The notes: generated by a model from the letters alone, not told the origin. Numbered from the stretch's first letter, positions 7,506 to 18,305 are shown. The stretch is DNA of 64,000 nucleotides from Sphingomonas sp. (GCF_029239295.1 NZ_JAQZBC010000005.1:62001-126000), one strand, 5' to 3'. Translations and numbers: made by a program.

Positions 7506-9065
7506 ATGCAGACCGACACGGACGGTGAATATCGCGCCAGTGGTTACGCCTGGTACGTCCTGGCCATCCTGTTCTTCGTGTACATCCTGAACTTTATCGA
7601 CCGGCAGGTGATCTCGATCCTGGCGGAGGACATCAAGCGCGACCTGAACCTGCGCGACGAGGATCTCGGCTTCCTCTACGGCACCGCGTTCGGCGTGTTC
7701 TATGCGCTGTTCGGCATTCCGCTCGGCCGGCTGGCGGACAGCTGGCACCGTGTCCGGCTGATCAGCGTGGGCCTGGCATTGTGGTCGACGATGACCGCGC
7801 TCTCGGGCCTGTCGAAAAGCGGCACGCAGCTTGCCGTCGCACGGATCGGGGTGGGCATCGGCGAGGCGACGGCCAGCCCCTCGGCCTATTCGCTGATATC
7901 CGACTATTTTCCCAAGAAGCTGCGCGGCACCGCACTGTCGATCTATTCCGCGGGCATTTACGTCGGCGCCGGCATCTCGCTCTTCATCGGCGGGCTGATC
8001 GTGCAGAACTGGAATGCGGCCTATCCGAACGGCGGTCCGTTCGGGCTCGCCGGCTGGCAGGCCGCCTTCCTCGCGGTCGGCTTGCCCGGCCTCGTCTTCG
8101 CGGTGTGGATCGCGACCCTGCGTGAGCCGGTGCGCGGCCTTTCCGAAGGGTTGGCGCAGCCGCCGCATCCGGCACCCTTCCGCGAATTCTTCAACGAACT
8201 GATGTCGATCCTGCCGCCGTTCACCCTGATCGGCGCGGCCCGGCTGGGCACCCGCGCGCTCGTCACGAACCTGATCGGGCTGGCGGTGGTGGCAGCGGCG
8301 GTCATTGCGCTGATCAGCATCGGGGAGCCGCTGCCGCAATGGCTGGCGGTCGGCATCGGCTGCTATGCGGTCTTCTCCTGGGCGCTGGCGCTGCGCCACC
8401 GTGATCCGCCGACCTTTGCGCTGATCGTCGGCACGCCGGCATTCCTGTGCACGGTGGTTGCGTATGGCCTGAACGCCTTCCTCAGCTACGCCGCCGGTTT
8501 CTGGGCAGCGCCCTATGCGATGCGCGATCTGGGCATCACGCCGGCAGAGGCCGGGCTGATTCTGGGCGGGCTGGGCGCCGTGTCCGGTTTCCTCGGCGTG
8601 ACCGCGGGAGGCATTCTGGGCGACCGGATGCGCGCCAAGCACCCGGGCGGGCGGCTGATCATGGTTGCGCTGGGCGCGGTGGTGCCGGCACCGTTCCTGG
8701 CGATCGCCTTCACCACCGATACGCCGATGGTGCTCTACGTCTGCCTGTTCCTGGGTCAGTTCACCGCCAGCTGGGGGCTGGGCAATTCAGCCGCCACCAC
8801 GCAGGATCTGGTGCTGCCGCGGATGCGCGGGGCGGCGACTGCGACCTATTTCATCGGCACCACGCTACTCGGTCTGGCGCTCGGCCCGTATCTCGCAGGG
8901 CGTATCTCCTCGCTGACCGACAGCCTGTCGACCGGCATGCTCTCGCTCCTCGTCACCGTGCCGATCACGCTCGCCGCCGCGATCGCCGCCTTCCGTCTGG
9001 TGCCGGAGGCCGAACGCACGCGTGAGGCCCGCGCACGCGCCGCTGGTGAGCCCGACCTCGCTTGA
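7506..9065 (+). CDS. MFS transporter, spinster-like
   Basis: A 519-residue major facilitator protein with about 12 membrane helices. The first helix region contains YILNFIDRQVISIL, and the cytoplasmic loop between helices 2 and 3 contains GRLADSWHRVR, the MFS motif A. A PSAYSLISDYFP segment resembles spinster-type carriers annotated for organic anions or lipids. There is a long central loop between helices 6 and 7, with extra hydrophobic stretches near residues 240-300. The stop codon overlaps the TTG start of the acyltransferase gene, so they are likely co-expressed. The substrate is unknown. Confidence 0.9.
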   Translation: MQTDTDGEYRASGYAWYVLAILFFVYILNFIDRQVISILAEDIKRDLNLRDEDLGFLYGTAFGVFYALFGIPLGRLADSWHRVRLISVGLALWSTMTALSGLSKSGTQLAVARIGVGIGEATASPSAYSLISDYFPKKLRGTALSIYSAGIYVGAGISLFIGGLIVQNWNAAYPNGGPFGLAGWQAAFLAVGLPGLVFAVWIATLREPVRGLSEGLAQPPHPAPFREFFNELMSILPPFTLIGAARLGTRALVTNLIGLAVVAAAVIALISIGEPLPQWLAVGIGCYAVFSWALALRHRDPPTFALIVGTPAFLCTVVAYGLNAFLSYAAGFWAAPYAMRDLGITPAEAGLILGGLGAVSGFLGVTAGGILGDRMRAKHPGGRLIMVALGAVVPAPFLAIAFTTDTPMVLYVCLFLGQFTASWGLGNSAATTQDLVLPRMRGAATATYFIGTTLLGLALGPYLAGRISSLTDSLSTGMLSLLVTVPITLAAAIAAFRLVPEAERTREARARAAGEPDLA

Positions 9066-9796
9066 TCCACCTGACGGCAAGGCTGGCGGCGATCCTCGTC
9101 GCCTTGCTGGTGGCGCTGCCGATCCATCTGCTGTGGCGGCTGCTGCGCCTCCCTTCCCCCTGGCCGCGCTGGTTCCTGGGCGCGATGGGGTGGATCATCG
9201 GCGCGCGGCGGCAAACGACCGGCGTTCCGCTGAAACGCAACGTCGTCTTTGTCTCCAACCACTTGAGCTGGATGGACATCCCGATCCTCGCCGGGCGGAC
9301 CGGAAGCGCTTTTGTCGCCAAGGCGGAGCTGCGCGCCGTCCCGCTGGTCGGCTGGCTGTGCACGCTCAACCGGACGATCTTCGTGCGGCGCGAGGATCGC
9401 ATGGCCGTGACCGAGCAGATCGCGACGCTCCGCGCGGCGCTGTCCGAGGCGTGGGCGGTCACCGTTTTCCCGGAGGGAACGACCGGTGACGGGACGGAGC
9501 TGCTCCCGTTCAAGGCGCCGCTGCTCGCGGTGCTCGATCCGCCGCCGCCGGGCGTCCTCGTTCAGCCGGTGCGGATCGACTATGGCGACGCGACACGCGA
9601 ACTGGCCTGGGTCGGCGATGAGCCCGGCACCGCGCATGCCGCACGGGTGCTGCGACGGCGCGGCAGCTTCACCGCTCGGCTGACCTTCTGCACGCCATTC
9701 GACCCGCGTGACTATCCGGGGCGCAAGGCAATCGCGGCGGAGGCGCGGGCGCGGATCGCGGCGGCCGGTGGCGTGGGGGCCGCAGCTTCGCTATAG
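9062..9796 (+). CDS. plsC: 1-acyl-sn-glycerol-3-phosphate acyltransferase family protein
   Basis: A 244-residue PlsC-type acyltransferase that adds the second acyl chain to lysophosphatidic acid in phospholipid synthesis, or acts on a related lysolipid. Visible motifs are NHLSWMDIP (the HX4D catalytic box, about residues 67-75) and VFPEGTT (acceptor-binding, about 138-144). One N-terminal hydrophobic segment at residues 5-25 anchors it to the membrane. The start is a TTG overlapping the upstream TGA (TTGA); no ATG lies early enough to keep the membrane segment. The gene is followed 10 bases later by miaB. Confidence 0.9.
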   Translation: MIHLTARLAAILVALLVALPIHLLWRLLRLPSPWPRWFLGAMGWIIGARRQTTGVPLKRNVVFVSNHLSWMDIPILAGRTGSAFVAKAELRAVPLVGWLCTLNRTIFVRREDRMAVTEQIATLRAALSEAWAVTVFPEGTTGDGTELLPFKAPLLAVLDPPPPGVLVQPVRIDYGDATRELAWVGDEPGTAHAARVLRRRGSFTARLTFCTPFDPRDYPGRKAIAAEARARIAAAGGVGAAASL

Positions 9797-9806
9797 GGCC
9801 GGCACC

Positions 9807-11129
9807 ATGAAGCCCGCTCCCAAGACCTTCGCCGTCAAGTCCTTCGGCTGCCAGATGAACGTCTACGACGGCGAGCGCATGGCCGAACTGATGGCTGGCC
9901 AGGGCATGACCGCGGTCGATGCCACGGACGCCGATCTGGTCGTGCTCAACACCTGCCACATTCGCGAAAAAGCGACCGAACGGGTGTTTTCGGACATTGG
10001 CCACATCCGCAAGAATCGTCGCGTTAGGGGGGCCGAGGCGCCGATGATCGCGGTCGCCGGCTGCGTCGCCCAGGCCGAGGGCGCGGAGATCGTGCGCCGC
10101 GCAAAGGTGGATGTGGTGGTCGGCCCGCAGGCCTATCATAATTTGCCAAAGCTGGTGGCCGATGCCGCCGCTGGCCTGCCAACTGTCGATACCGACATGC
10201 CGGTGGAATCGAAGTTCGGCGTCCTTCCCGCGCGCCGCAAGGTCGGCCCAACGGCGTTCCTGACGGTGCAGGAGGGGTGCGACAAATTCTGCACCTATTG
10301 CGTCGTTCCCTACACCCGCGGGGCGGAGGTCAGCCGGCCGTTCGCCGCGATCGTTGATGAGGCGAAGGCGCTGGTCGATGCCGGCGCGCGCGAAATCACG
10401 CTGCTGGGGCAGAACGTCAACGCCTGGACCGACGCCGACGGGCGCGGGCTGCATGACCTGATCCGCACGATGGACCGGATCCCCGGCCTGTCGCGGATCC
10501 GCTATACCACCAGCCACCCCAACGACATGGCGCAGGGCCTGATCGACGCGCATCGCGACGTCGAAAGCCTGATGCCGTTCCTCCACCTGCCGGTGCAGGC
10601 GGGCAATGATCGCGTGCTGAAGGCGATGAACCGCAGCCACACGCGCGATTCCTACCTTCGCCTGCTCGACCGGGTCCGCGCCGTACGTCCGGACATCGCG
10701 CTGTCGGGCGACTTCATCGTCGGGTTCCCGGGGGAAACCGACGCCGAGTTCGCCGACACGCTGAGCCTGGTCGACGCGGTCGGCTATGCCCAGGCGTTCA
10801 GCTTCAAATACAGCCCGCGCCCCGGCACCCCGGCGGCCGATCTGTCGGGGCAAGTGCCCGAAGCGGTGATGGTCGATCGCCTTCAGCAGCTGCAGGCCTC
10901 GCTCAATCGCGATCAGCACGCCTTCAACGCCGCCAGCGTTGGCCGGCATTGCGACGTGCTGATTGAACGGCGTGGCAAGCTGCCCGGCCAGATGCTCGGG
11001 AAGTCGCCGTGGCTGCAATCCGTGCTGCTCACCGGCGATTATGCGATTGGCGATCTCGTCACCGTCACGCTGACGCAGGCCGGCCCCAATTCGCTGATCG
11101 CCGTTCCCCGGCTCGACCGCGCCGCCTGA
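9807..11129 (+). CDS. miaB: tRNA-2-methylthio-N6-dimethylallyladenosine synthase
   Basis: A 440-residue radical-SAM methylthiotransferase that converts i6A37 to ms2i6A37 in tRNAs reading UNN codons. The N-terminal UPF0004 domain carries the auxiliary cluster cysteines at about 15, 50 and 86. The radical-SAM cluster motif CxxxCxxC is at 158-165 (GCDKFCTYC). The C-terminal TRAM domain covers roughly 375-437. The track ORF starts 33 codons earlier; the ATG at 9807 gives the normal MiaB N-terminus. It heads the conserved miaB-phoH-ybeY-corC gene order. Confidence 0.97.
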   Translation: MKPAPKTFAVKSFGCQMNVYDGERMAELMAGQGMTAVDATDADLVVLNTCHIREKATERVFSDIGHIRKNRRVRGAEAPMIAVAGCVAQAEGAEIVRRAKVDVVVGPQAYHNLPKLVADAAAGLPTVDTDMPVESKFGVLPARRKVGPTAFLTVQEGCDKFCTYCVVPYTRGAEVSRPFAAIVDEAKALVDAGAREITLLGQNVNAWTDADGRGLHDLIRTMDRIPGLSRIRYTTSHPNDMAQGLIDAHRDVESLMPFLHLPVQAGNDRVLKAMNRSHTRDSYLRLLDRVRAVRPDIALSGDFIVGFPGETDAEFADTLSLVDAVGYAQAFSFKYSPRPGTPAADLSGQVPEAVMVDRLQQLQASLNRDQHAFNAASVGRHCDVLIERRGKLPGQMLGKSPWLQSVLLTGDYAIGDLVTVTLTQAGPNSLIAVPRLDRAA

Positions 11130-11205
11130 GCGATCCTGCCGCGCGCGCCGGCCAAGCGGCTGGGCGATTGCGCGAAATCAGCACAAGGGGGGCTTACACT
11201 CGCCG

Positions 11206-11230
11206 GTCACCGCTGCCACATTGTGGTGAC
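11206..11230. promoter_or_regulatory. Nested inverted repeat upstream of phoH
   Basis: GTCACC and GGTGAC flank an internal palindrome CCACATTGTGG. The element ends 23 bases before the phoH ATG, in the leader region. It could be a regulator-binding site or an RNA hairpin; nothing else supports either reading. Confidence 0.3.
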
Positions 11231-11253
11231 ATGATCCGCTTCCAAGGAGCCCG

Positions 11254-12276
11254 ATGAGCCGCAAGCCCGTAGCCGCCCAGCCGGGCGAGCGTAGCCGCGT
11301 CGAACTGACGTTCGATCGCCCCCAGCTGCTCAGCGCCCTGTTCGGTCAATATGATCGAAACCTGGTGATGCTGGAAAACCGGCTTGGCGTGTACATCACG
11401 GCGCGCGGCAACCGCGTCGGCCTGGAGGGTTCGGCCGAGCAGGTGGCGCTGGCGCGCGACGTGCTGAACGATCTTTATCATCGCATTCAGCGCGGCGAGG
11501 ATGTCGATGGCGGCCTTGTCGACGCTGCCATTGCGATGGCGGCGGAGCCGACGCTGGATGGCATCTTCGCCGCCGACCGGGGCAGCGGCACCGGTGGCAC
11601 CGGCGGCGGTGCGCCTCCCATCATGATCCGCACGCGCAAGAAGACCATCGTGCCGCGCACCTCCGCACAGGCGCACTACATGCGCGAGCTGGTGCACAAT
11701 GACATGATCTTCGCACTCGGGCCGGCGGGCACGGGCAAGACCTACCTCGCCGTGGCGCAGGCGGTGGCGCAGCTCATCACCGGCAGCGTGCAGCGGCTGA
11801 TCCTGTCACGCCCGGCGGTGGAGGCGGGCGAGCGGCTCGGCTTCCTCCCCGGCGACATGAAGGAGAAGGTCGATCCGTATCTCCGCCCGCTCTATGACGC
11901 GCTCTACGACTGCCTGCCCGCCGAGCAGGTGGAGCGGCGCATCGCCAGTGGCGAGATCGAGATCGCGCCGATCGCCTTCATGCGCGGCCGGACGCTCGCC
12001 GATGCCTTTGTCATCCTGGACGAGGCGCAGAACACCACGCCGGCGCAGATGAAGATGTTCCTCACCCGCTTCGGCCAGAACAGCCGCATGGTGGTGTGCG
12101 GCGATCCCAATCAGACCGACCTTCCCGGCGGTGTCGCCGCCAGCGGACTGGCCGACGCGACGATGCGGCTGGAGGGGGTGGAGGGCATCTCGCTCGTCCG
12201 CTTCAGCGCAGCGGACGTGGTGCGTCACCCTATCGTCGGCCGCATCGTCGAGGCATATGAAGGACGCGATGCCTGA
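11254..12276 (+). CDS. phoH: PhoH family ATPase
   Basis: A 340-residue PhoH/YbeZ-type P-loop ATPase. An N-terminal KH-like RNA-binding part (about 15-80) precedes the Walker A box GPAGTGKT at 156-163, and the Walker B region reads FVILDEAQN. A glycine-rich linker near residues 110-120 is probably flexible. The protein is thought to work with the ribosome-maturation endonuclease YbeY, encoded next. AAGGAG sits at good distance before the ATG. There is a separate upstream leader of about 120 bases, so phoH may have its own promoter apart from miaB. Confidence 0.95.
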   Translation: MSRKPVAAQPGERSRVELTFDRPQLLSALFGQYDRNLVMLENRLGVYITARGNRVGLEGSAEQVALARDVLNDLYHRIQRGEDVDGGLVDAAIAMAAEPTLDGIFAADRGSGTGGTGGGAPPIMIRTRKKTIVPRTSAQAHYMRELVHNDMIFALGPAGTGKTYLAVAQAVAQLITGSVQRLILSRPAVEAGERLGFLPGDMKEKVDPYLRPLYDALYDCLPAEQVERRIASGEIEIAPIAFMRGRTLADAFVILDEAQNTTPAQMKMFLTRFGQNSRMVVCGDPNQTDLPGGVAASGLADATMRLEGVEGISLVRFSAADVVRHPIVGRIVEAYEGRDA

Positions 12277-12333
12277 CGCATTGCGGATTTTGGGCCTGAT
12301 CAAACGCGCCACTTTGCTCTACGGACGGCTTCG

Positions 12334-12843
12334 ATGATCGAGATCGCCCTTTCGCACGAAGTCCCCTGGACGCAGGACCAGTGGGAGGCGCTCGCCCTCG
12401 CCGCGGTTCGCGCCGCGATCGGGGCGACCCCCTTTGGCACCATTCTGGATGCCCCGGCGACGGTGGAGGTCAGCATTCGCCTCACCACCAACGACGAGGT
12501 GCAGGAGCTTAATCATCAATATCGTGGCAAGGACAAGCCGACCAACGTCCTGTCCTTCCCGATGGTGCAGTCCGACCTCATCGACACCGTCAGCCAGAAT
12601 TCGGACGACGGCGAGGTGTTGCTCGGCGACATCGTGCTCGCGCACGGCGTCTGCACCGCCGAAGCCGCCGAGCGGGGGATCAGCGTCGCGGACCATGCGA
12701 CTCATCTGATCGTGCATGGCACCTTGCATCTGCTCGGCTATGATCACATCAACGACGATGAAGGGGACGCGATGGAAGCGATCGAGCGTGATGCGCTCGC
12801 CTCGCTCGGCATCGCCGATCCCTACATTATACGAGAGGACTAA
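12334..12843 (+). CDS. ybeY: Endoribonuclease YbeY (rRNA maturation)
   Basis: A 169-residue single-strand metallo-endoribonuclease involved in 16S rRNA 3' end maturation and ribosome quality control. The zinc motif HGTLHLLGYDH is present with His at 128, 132 and 138. A conserved NVLSFP segment lies near residues 71-76. The stop codon TAA is immediately followed by the GTG start of the next gene, indicating coupled translation. Confidence 0.97.
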   Translation: MIEIALSHEVPWTQDQWEALALAAVRAAIGATPFGTILDAPATVEVSIRLTTNDEVQELNHQYRGKDKPTNVLSFPMVQSDLIDTVSQNSDDGEVLLGDIVLAHGVCTAEAAERGISVADHATHLIVHGTLHLLGYDHINDDEGDAMEAIERDALASLGIADPYIIRED

Positions 12844-13749
<906 letters not shown>

Positions 13750-13754
13750 CCCGA

Positions 13755-13801
13755 CGGCGCCCCGCCGGTCGCCTGCATCAGGCCGATCGGCGGGGTTGCC
13801 G
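13755..13801 (+). terminator. Large GC-rich hairpin after corC
   Basis: CCCCGCCGGTCG pairs with CGATCGGCGGGG (one G-T pair), extended outward by CGGC/GCCG and inward by CC/GG around a 7-base loop. It lies 5 bases past the corC stop, between convergent genes. There is no good T tract on either strand, so the terminator role is inferred from position and stem strength. Confidence 0.5.
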
Positions 13802-13853
13802 TGCGTCCTTACCCGCTAGACGACGCCCTGGGGCGCCGCGTCGCGGGCGCTAA

Positions 13854-14135
13854 TCAGCGGAAATTGTCGGCGTAGCTCTGCAGCTTCAGCGTCTTCTGCG
13901 GCGCCGGGATGACCGTATAGGCAAGCCCTTCGCGCTCGGCATATTCGACGGCCGCTTCCAGCGTCGGGAAGGACAGGTTCACCTGCTCGCGGGTGTCCGC
14001 GCCGCCGGCCCAGCCGGTCAACGGATCGGGGCGCTTGGGATCGTCGGACGGGATCTCGAGCTGCCACAGATTGGTGCGGTGCCTGCCCGATTGCATGGCG
14101 TTCTTCGGGCGCTGAAAGATACGGGCGGTCGACAT
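13854..14135 (-). CDS. ETC complex I subunit, NDUFS4-like
   Basis: A 93-residue accessory subunit of NADH:ubiquinone oxidoreductase, homologous to mitochondrial NDUFS4 and found mainly in alphaproteobacteria. It starts with the family pattern ARIFQRPKNAMQSG and ends in SYADNF. LTGWAGGAD and the helix EAAVEYAEREGL are also typical. The track shows only longer frames; the ATG at 14135 is preceded by AAGGGCAGGG and gives the standard N-terminus. It follows hrpB by 10 bases on the same strand. Confidence 0.93.
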   Translation of the reverse strand: MSTARIFQRPKNAMQSGRHRTNLWQLEIPSDDPKRPDPLTGWAGGADTREQVNLSFPTLEAAVEYAEREGLAYTVIPAPQKTLKLQSYADNFR

Positions 14136-14145
14136 GGCCCTGCCC

Positions 14146-16596
14146 TTACCGCGAACCGCGCGCTCTTGCATCGGCATTTTTCGTCCGCAGCGTCGCGGCC
14201 GCCGCGGCGGGATCGTCGGGCCACGGATGGCGCGGGTACCGGCCGCGCATTTCCTTGGCCACCGCGGCCCAGCTTCCCGCCCAGAAACCCGGCAGGTCGC
14301 GCGTCGTCTGGATCGGGCGGCCAGCGGGCGAGGTGAGCGACAGCACCAGCGGGACGCGCGCGGTCCCCACCGTCGGATGCTCGGCCAGCCCGAACAATGC
14401 CTGCACGCGCAGCTCGACGCGGGGGCCACCTTCCGCGCCATAGTCGATCGCATGGCTGCTGCCGGCGGGACTCGTGAAATGGGACGGCGCCATGCGATCG
14501 ATGCGCTGCTGCTCGTCCCAGCTCAGCAGGCCGCACAGGCCATCGATCAACGCGCTCGGTGGGATCGCATCCAGCCGCCGCCGCCCGGCGACCAGCGGCG
14601 GCAGCCAGTCGTTCAGCCGGGCCAGCAGCGATTCGTCGTCGAACGGCAGCCCGGCATAGAGCGCGCGCTGGCGATACGCCGCCGCCCCTGCATGCCACGG
14701 CAGCAGCGCCAGCCCATGCGTCCGCACGCCTTCCACCAGCGCCGCCTCGATCTGGGCCGGATCGGCGCTGCTGTCGGGTCCGCTGCTCAGCCGAATCGCG
14801 CCCAGCCGCCGTTCGCGCAGCGGCCGGACACCGCCCGTCGCAGGGTCGAACTCGGCGAGGCGTCGCGTTTCGATGCGCTCACCAAACAGCGCCGCCACGG
14901 TCTCCTCGTCGATCGCCGCCGCCGACAGGATGCGCGCGCCAGCCGCCATGCCCTGCGTTTCCGCCACCGCCAGCCATGGCTCGCGCGCCAGCGACGATGT
15001 CGGGTCCAGCTTGAACCCGCGTCCGCCGACGGAGGCCCAGCGTTCGCCGCTGGCGTCGCGCCGCCGCGCCACGCGGTCGGGAAAGGCGAGCGCGATCGCC
15101 ACCGCCACGCCGTTGCCCGACGCCGGCGGCGCGCTGGTGGCCGCCGGCATCGATCGCGCCCAACGCTCGGCCAGCTTGCGCGCCGCCTGCGCCTTGGGCG
15201 ATCGATCGCCCCGCCAACGCCGCAGCCGAAGCTCCAGATCGGGGTCATTGCCCCCCAGCCCGCGCTCGCCCAGCAGCACCGCGACCTCCGCCGCTACGCC
15301 GCCCAGCCCCATCTCACCCGCGCGCACCAGCATGTGCGCCAGTCGCGGCGGCATCGGCAGCGCGGCGATCGCGCGGCCATGCGCGGTCGGCCGGCCGTCG
15401 TCATCGATTGCGTCCAGCGCACGCAGCCGCGCGCGCGCCTCGCTGACCGCCGCATCGGGGGGCGGGTCGATCCACGACAGGTCGCGCGGATCGGCGACGC
15501 CCCAGATCGCGCTGGCCAGCACCAGCGCCGACAGGTCCGCCTCCATGATCTCGGGCGGGTCGAAACGCGGCAGCCCGGCGGTCGCGGCTTCCTCCCACAG
15601 GCGATAGGCGACGCCCGGCCCCTGCCGCGCTGCGCGACCGGCGCGCTGATTCGCCGAAGCCTGGCTCGCGCGTTCGGTCACCAGCCGGGTCATCCCCGCC
15701 GCGCGGTCGTAACGCGGCCGCCGCGCCAGCCCGGAATCCACCACGATGCGAATGCCGTCGAGCGTCAGGCTGGTTTCCGCGATCGACGTCGCCAGCACCA
15801 GCTTGCGCCGCCCGTCGGGCTCGGCGCGGATCGCGGCGCGCTGCGCGGCGGGATCGAGGCTGCCGTGCAGCCGATGCAGCGCGACGCCGGGCAGACCTTC
15901 CAGCCGCTCCGCCGTCCGCTCGATCTCCGCCACCCCCGGCAGGAAGGCGAGCACCCCGCCTTCCGCCTCGCTCAGCGCGTGCCGCACTGCCGATGCCACC
16001 GCATCCTCGATCCGGTCGTGCGTCCGCCCGATGTGCCGCAATGTCAGCGGCCAGCTTCGCCCTTCGCTCTCGATCACCGGCGCGCCGCCCATCAACGCGG
16101 CGAAGCGCGCCCCGTCGAGCGTCGCCGACATCGCCACCAGCCGCAGGTCCTCGCGCAGCCCGGCTTGCGCATCGAGCGCCAGCGCCAGCCCGAAATCGCC
16201 ATCCAGACTGCGCTCATGCACTTCGTCGAACAGCACGGCGGACACGCCGGCCAGCTCAGGATCGCGCTGGATTCGGGCGGTGAAAATACCCTCGGTCACC
16301 ACCGTGACGCGGGTCTTCGCCGATCTTTTGGTGTCGAGCCGCGTCGAATAGCCGAACGTCTGCCCCACCGGCTCGCCCGCGAGCGCCGCCATCCGCTCCG
16401 CCGCCGCGCGCGCCGCCAGCCGCCGTGGCGACAGCAACAGCACCTCGCCGGTGCACCAATCCTCCGCCAGCAGCGCCGGCGCGACCGCCGTCGTCTTCCC
16501 CGCCCCTGGCGGCGCGACGAGCACCGCGCCGGATCGGTCGCGCAGCACGTCCAGAAGGTCGGGCAGGACGGCGTGGATCGGCAGGTCGTCGGCCAT
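14146..16596 (-). CDS. hrpB: ATP-dependent helicase HrpB
   Basis: An 816-residue DExH-box helicase of the HrpA/HrpB group. Walker A APPGAGKTT is near residues 28-36 and the DEVH box at 124-127, followed by SAT (VAMSATLDG). The second RecA domain carries the motif VI region SQASANQRAGRAARQGPG. The long C-terminal part is the HrpB-specific domain, ending close to the usual length. The cellular role of HrpB is poorly known. The ATG overlaps the stop of the upstream MBL-fold gene. A long plus-strand ORF over the same region is a shadow. Confidence 0.95.
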   Translation of the reverse strand: MADDLPIHAVLPDLLDVLRDRSGAVLVAPPGAGKTTAVAPALLAEDWCTGEVLLLSPRRLAARAAAERMAALAGEPVGQTFGYSTRLDTKRSAKTRVTVVTEGIFTARIQRDPELAGVSAVLFDEVHERSLDGDFGLALALDAQAGLREDLRLVAMSATLDGARFAALMGGAPVIESEGRSWPLTLRHIGRTHDRIEDAVASAVRHALSEAEGGVLAFLPGVAEIERTAERLEGLPGVALHRLHGSLDPAAQRAAIRAEPDGRRKLVLATSIAETSLTLDGIRIVVDSGLARRPRYDRAAGMTRLVTERASQASANQRAGRAARQGPGVAYRLWEEAATAGLPRFDPPEIMEADLSALVLASAIWGVADPRDLSWIDPPPDAAVSEARARLRALDAIDDDGRPTAHGRAIAALPMPPRLAHMLVRAGEMGLGGVAAEVAVLLGERGLGGNDPDLELRLRRWRGDRSPKAQAARKLAERWARSMPAATSAPPASGNGVAVAIALAFPDRVARRRDASGERWASVGGRGFKLDPTSSLAREPWLAVAETQGMAAGARILSAAAIDEETVAALFGERIETRRLAEFDPATGGVRPLRERRLGAIRLSSGPDSSADPAQIEAALVEGVRTHGLALLPWHAGAAAYRQRALYAGLPFDDESLLARLNDWLPPLVAGRRRLDAIPPSALIDGLCGLLSWDEQQRIDRMAPSHFTSPAGSSHAIDYGAEGGPRVELRVQALFGLAEHPTVGTARVPLVLSLTSPAGRPIQTTRDLPGFWAGSWAAVAKEMRGRYPRHPWPDDPAAAAATLRTKNADARARGSR

Positions 16597-17765
16597 CAGG
16601 GCAGCGCCGTCACCTCGGGCGATCGCAGCGCCGCATCGATCAGCGCCTCGTCCGGCCGGCGCGTCGGCGGCGTGTAGGCCGGTACCTCGACCGGCGCGCC
16701 CACCGTCACCGCGGCAAAGCGCGCCGGATCGCCACCGGTCTGCCGCAGGATTGCGTCCAGCATCCGGGGCGGCGTCTCGCGCCCCTCATAGCTCAAACGA
16801 AACGTGCCCCAGTGGATCGGAATCGCATACGCCGCGCCCAGCCGGTCGAACACGCGCACGGCATCGGCCGGGCCGATATGGCTGCCGGTCCCCATCTGCC
16901 CCGGTACGAAGCGGAACGCGCCGATCGGGATCAGCGCCAGCCGCACCGGGCCATGCACCGCTGCCTCGCGCGGCCATTGGCCGTCACCAAAGCCGGTGTC
17001 ACCGGCGAAAAACAGATTGCCGCCCGGCAGCTTGACGACGAACGAGGACCAGAGCGCCCGGTTGCGATCGCTGAACCATCGGCTACCCCAATGGTGATTG
17101 CGCGAAACAGCCACTGCGACGCCCGGCTTCACCGTGATCGACTGCCCCCAGTCGAGCGCGGCGGCCGGCACGCCCGCCTGGCCGATCACGCTGTCATTGC
17201 CGAGGCTGGTGACGATCCGCGGCCGGTCACGCTGCCACAGCCGCGCCAGCGTCGCCTTGTCGAGATGGTCGTAGTGATTGTGGCTAACCAGCACGAGGTC
17301 GATCTTCGGCAGATCCTCGAACCGCACGCCGGGCGCAGTCACCCGGGTGGGGCCGAAGCCGAACGGCCCGGCGCGATCCGACCAGATCGGGTCGGTGAGG
17401 ATGTTCAGCCCCTGCGTCTGCACCAGCACGCTGGCGTGCCCGATCCAGGTGACCCGCATCCGATCGCCCTCGACGCGCGGCAGCGGCTTGTCCTGCGTCA
17501 CCGGCACCTGCGTCGGCCAGGCGGGTCGCCCGTCGCCGCCGGTCAGGTATCGCCAGAAGAATCCACCGCGGCTGCCACCGGTCGGCGGCCGAACGGTATC
17601 GGCATCTCCGTCGGGATTGAAGAACCGCGCGCCATCGAAATGGCCGCTTGCCGGCCCCTCATAATAGATCCGGTCCAGGAACCGCGGCACGATGGTGATC
17701 GCCAGCAGTCCGCCGATCACCAGGAACAGAACGCCCGTCCCCACCGCCTTCAAAATCGTCCTCAA
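16596..17765 (-). CDS. MBL-fold metal-dependent hydrolase, NAPE-PLD/UlaG-like
   Basis: A 389-residue metallo-beta-lactamase-fold protein. The zinc site HxHxDH is present as SHNHYDHLD (about 161-169). Further ligands are likely in NHHWGSRW, FAGDTGFGDG and PIHWGTF. One N-terminal hydrophobic segment at residues 8-28 tethers it to the membrane. The arrangement resembles the NAPE-PLD-like branch, so a phosphodiester substrate such as a phospholipid is possible but unproven. It is translationally coupled to hrpB. Confidence 0.88.
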   Translation of the reverse strand: MRTILKAVGTGVLFLVIGGLLAITIVPRFLDRIYYEGPASGHFDGARFFNPDGDADTVRPPTGGSRGGFFWRYLTGGDGRPAWPTQVPVTQDKPLPRVEGDRMRVTWIGHASVLVQTQGLNILTDPIWSDRAGPFGFGPTRVTAPGVRFEDLPKIDLVLVSHNHYDHLDKATLARLWQRDRPRIVTSLGNDSVIGQAGVPAAALDWGQSITVKPGVAVAVSRNHHWGSRWFSDRNRALWSSFVVKLPGGNLFFAGDTGFGDGQWPREAAVHGPVRLALIPIGAFRFVPGQMGTGSHIGPADAVRVFDRLGAAYAIPIHWGTFRLSYEGRETPPRMLDAILRQTGGDPARFAAVTVGAPVEVPAYTPPTRRPDEALIDAALRSPEVTALP

Positions 17766-17777
17766 CGCGTCAGCTCC

Positions 17778-18227
17778 TCAGCGCAGCAATTCGTCTGGCA
17801 CCCGTATCGCGCGAACGGACATGTGAACTTCGACCATGAACAGAACCAGGCTGGCGATCAGCAGAACCATCGCCAGAATGAAACACACCGCCAGATACTG
17901 GCCGATGTGCAGTCCGGCCAGCACCGCGACGAACAACAGCGCGACGACCAGGCAGGTCATCACTGCGGATGATACGGCCAGGAACAGCGCGTGGTTGATG
18001 TTGTTCATCCGCCGCGCCAGCAGCCGCAATTCCATCACATGGCGGTCATGCTCCGGGCCGCTGCTGCGCGGGTGAAGCACCTGCAGGCTGCGCGACCGGT
18101 CGACCACGCGTGACAATCGCCCGGCCAGCACGTTCAGCAAGGCGCCGATCCCGGCCAGCATGAACACGGGGCTCACGGACAATTGGATGGTCTGTGCGAT
18201 GGTGAGAACTTCGGGCGAATAGGGCAT
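17778..18227 (-). CDS. DUF2721 family membrane protein
   Basis: A 149-residue protein with three predicted hydrophobic segments: one near the N-terminus (SVSPVFMLAGIGALLNVLAG) and two in the C-terminal half. Between them lies an Arg-rich cytoplasmic-type segment with RLSRVVDRSR and LARRMNNINHAL. This pattern matches the DUF2721 family, whose function is unknown. I start at the ATG encoding MPYSPEVL; the track start is 12 codons upstream and neither has a strong Shine-Dalgarno. The gene ends 12 bases before the MBL-fold gene. Confidence 0.8.
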   Translation of the reverse strand: MPYSPEVLTIAQTIQLSVSPVFMLAGIGALLNVLAGRLSRVVDRSRSLQVLHPRSSGPEHDRHVMELRLLARRMNNINHALFLAVSSAVMTCLVVALLFVAVLAGLHIGQYLAVCFILAMVLLIASLVLFMVEVHMSVRAIRVPDELLR

Positions 18228-18305
18228 CGCTGTTGATCTGGCCTGTTCGCGCCAGCGCAACAAGCAGCAATGGCTTGGTAACTTCGATCAGGATAGGGCG
18301 CGGCA

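Noticed and set aside
6776-7519. N-terminal extension of the Bax-inhibitor ORF in the track
   Set aside because: The extension is antisense to thpR and lacks membrane character; the ATG at 6775 has a ribosome-binding site and the family start.
14134-16677. 847-residue plus-strand ORF opposite hrpB
   Set aside because: It is rich in Arg/Gln/Pro/His with no domain, and lies antisense to hrpB, which has all helicase motifs. High GC leaves few stop codons on the opposite strand.
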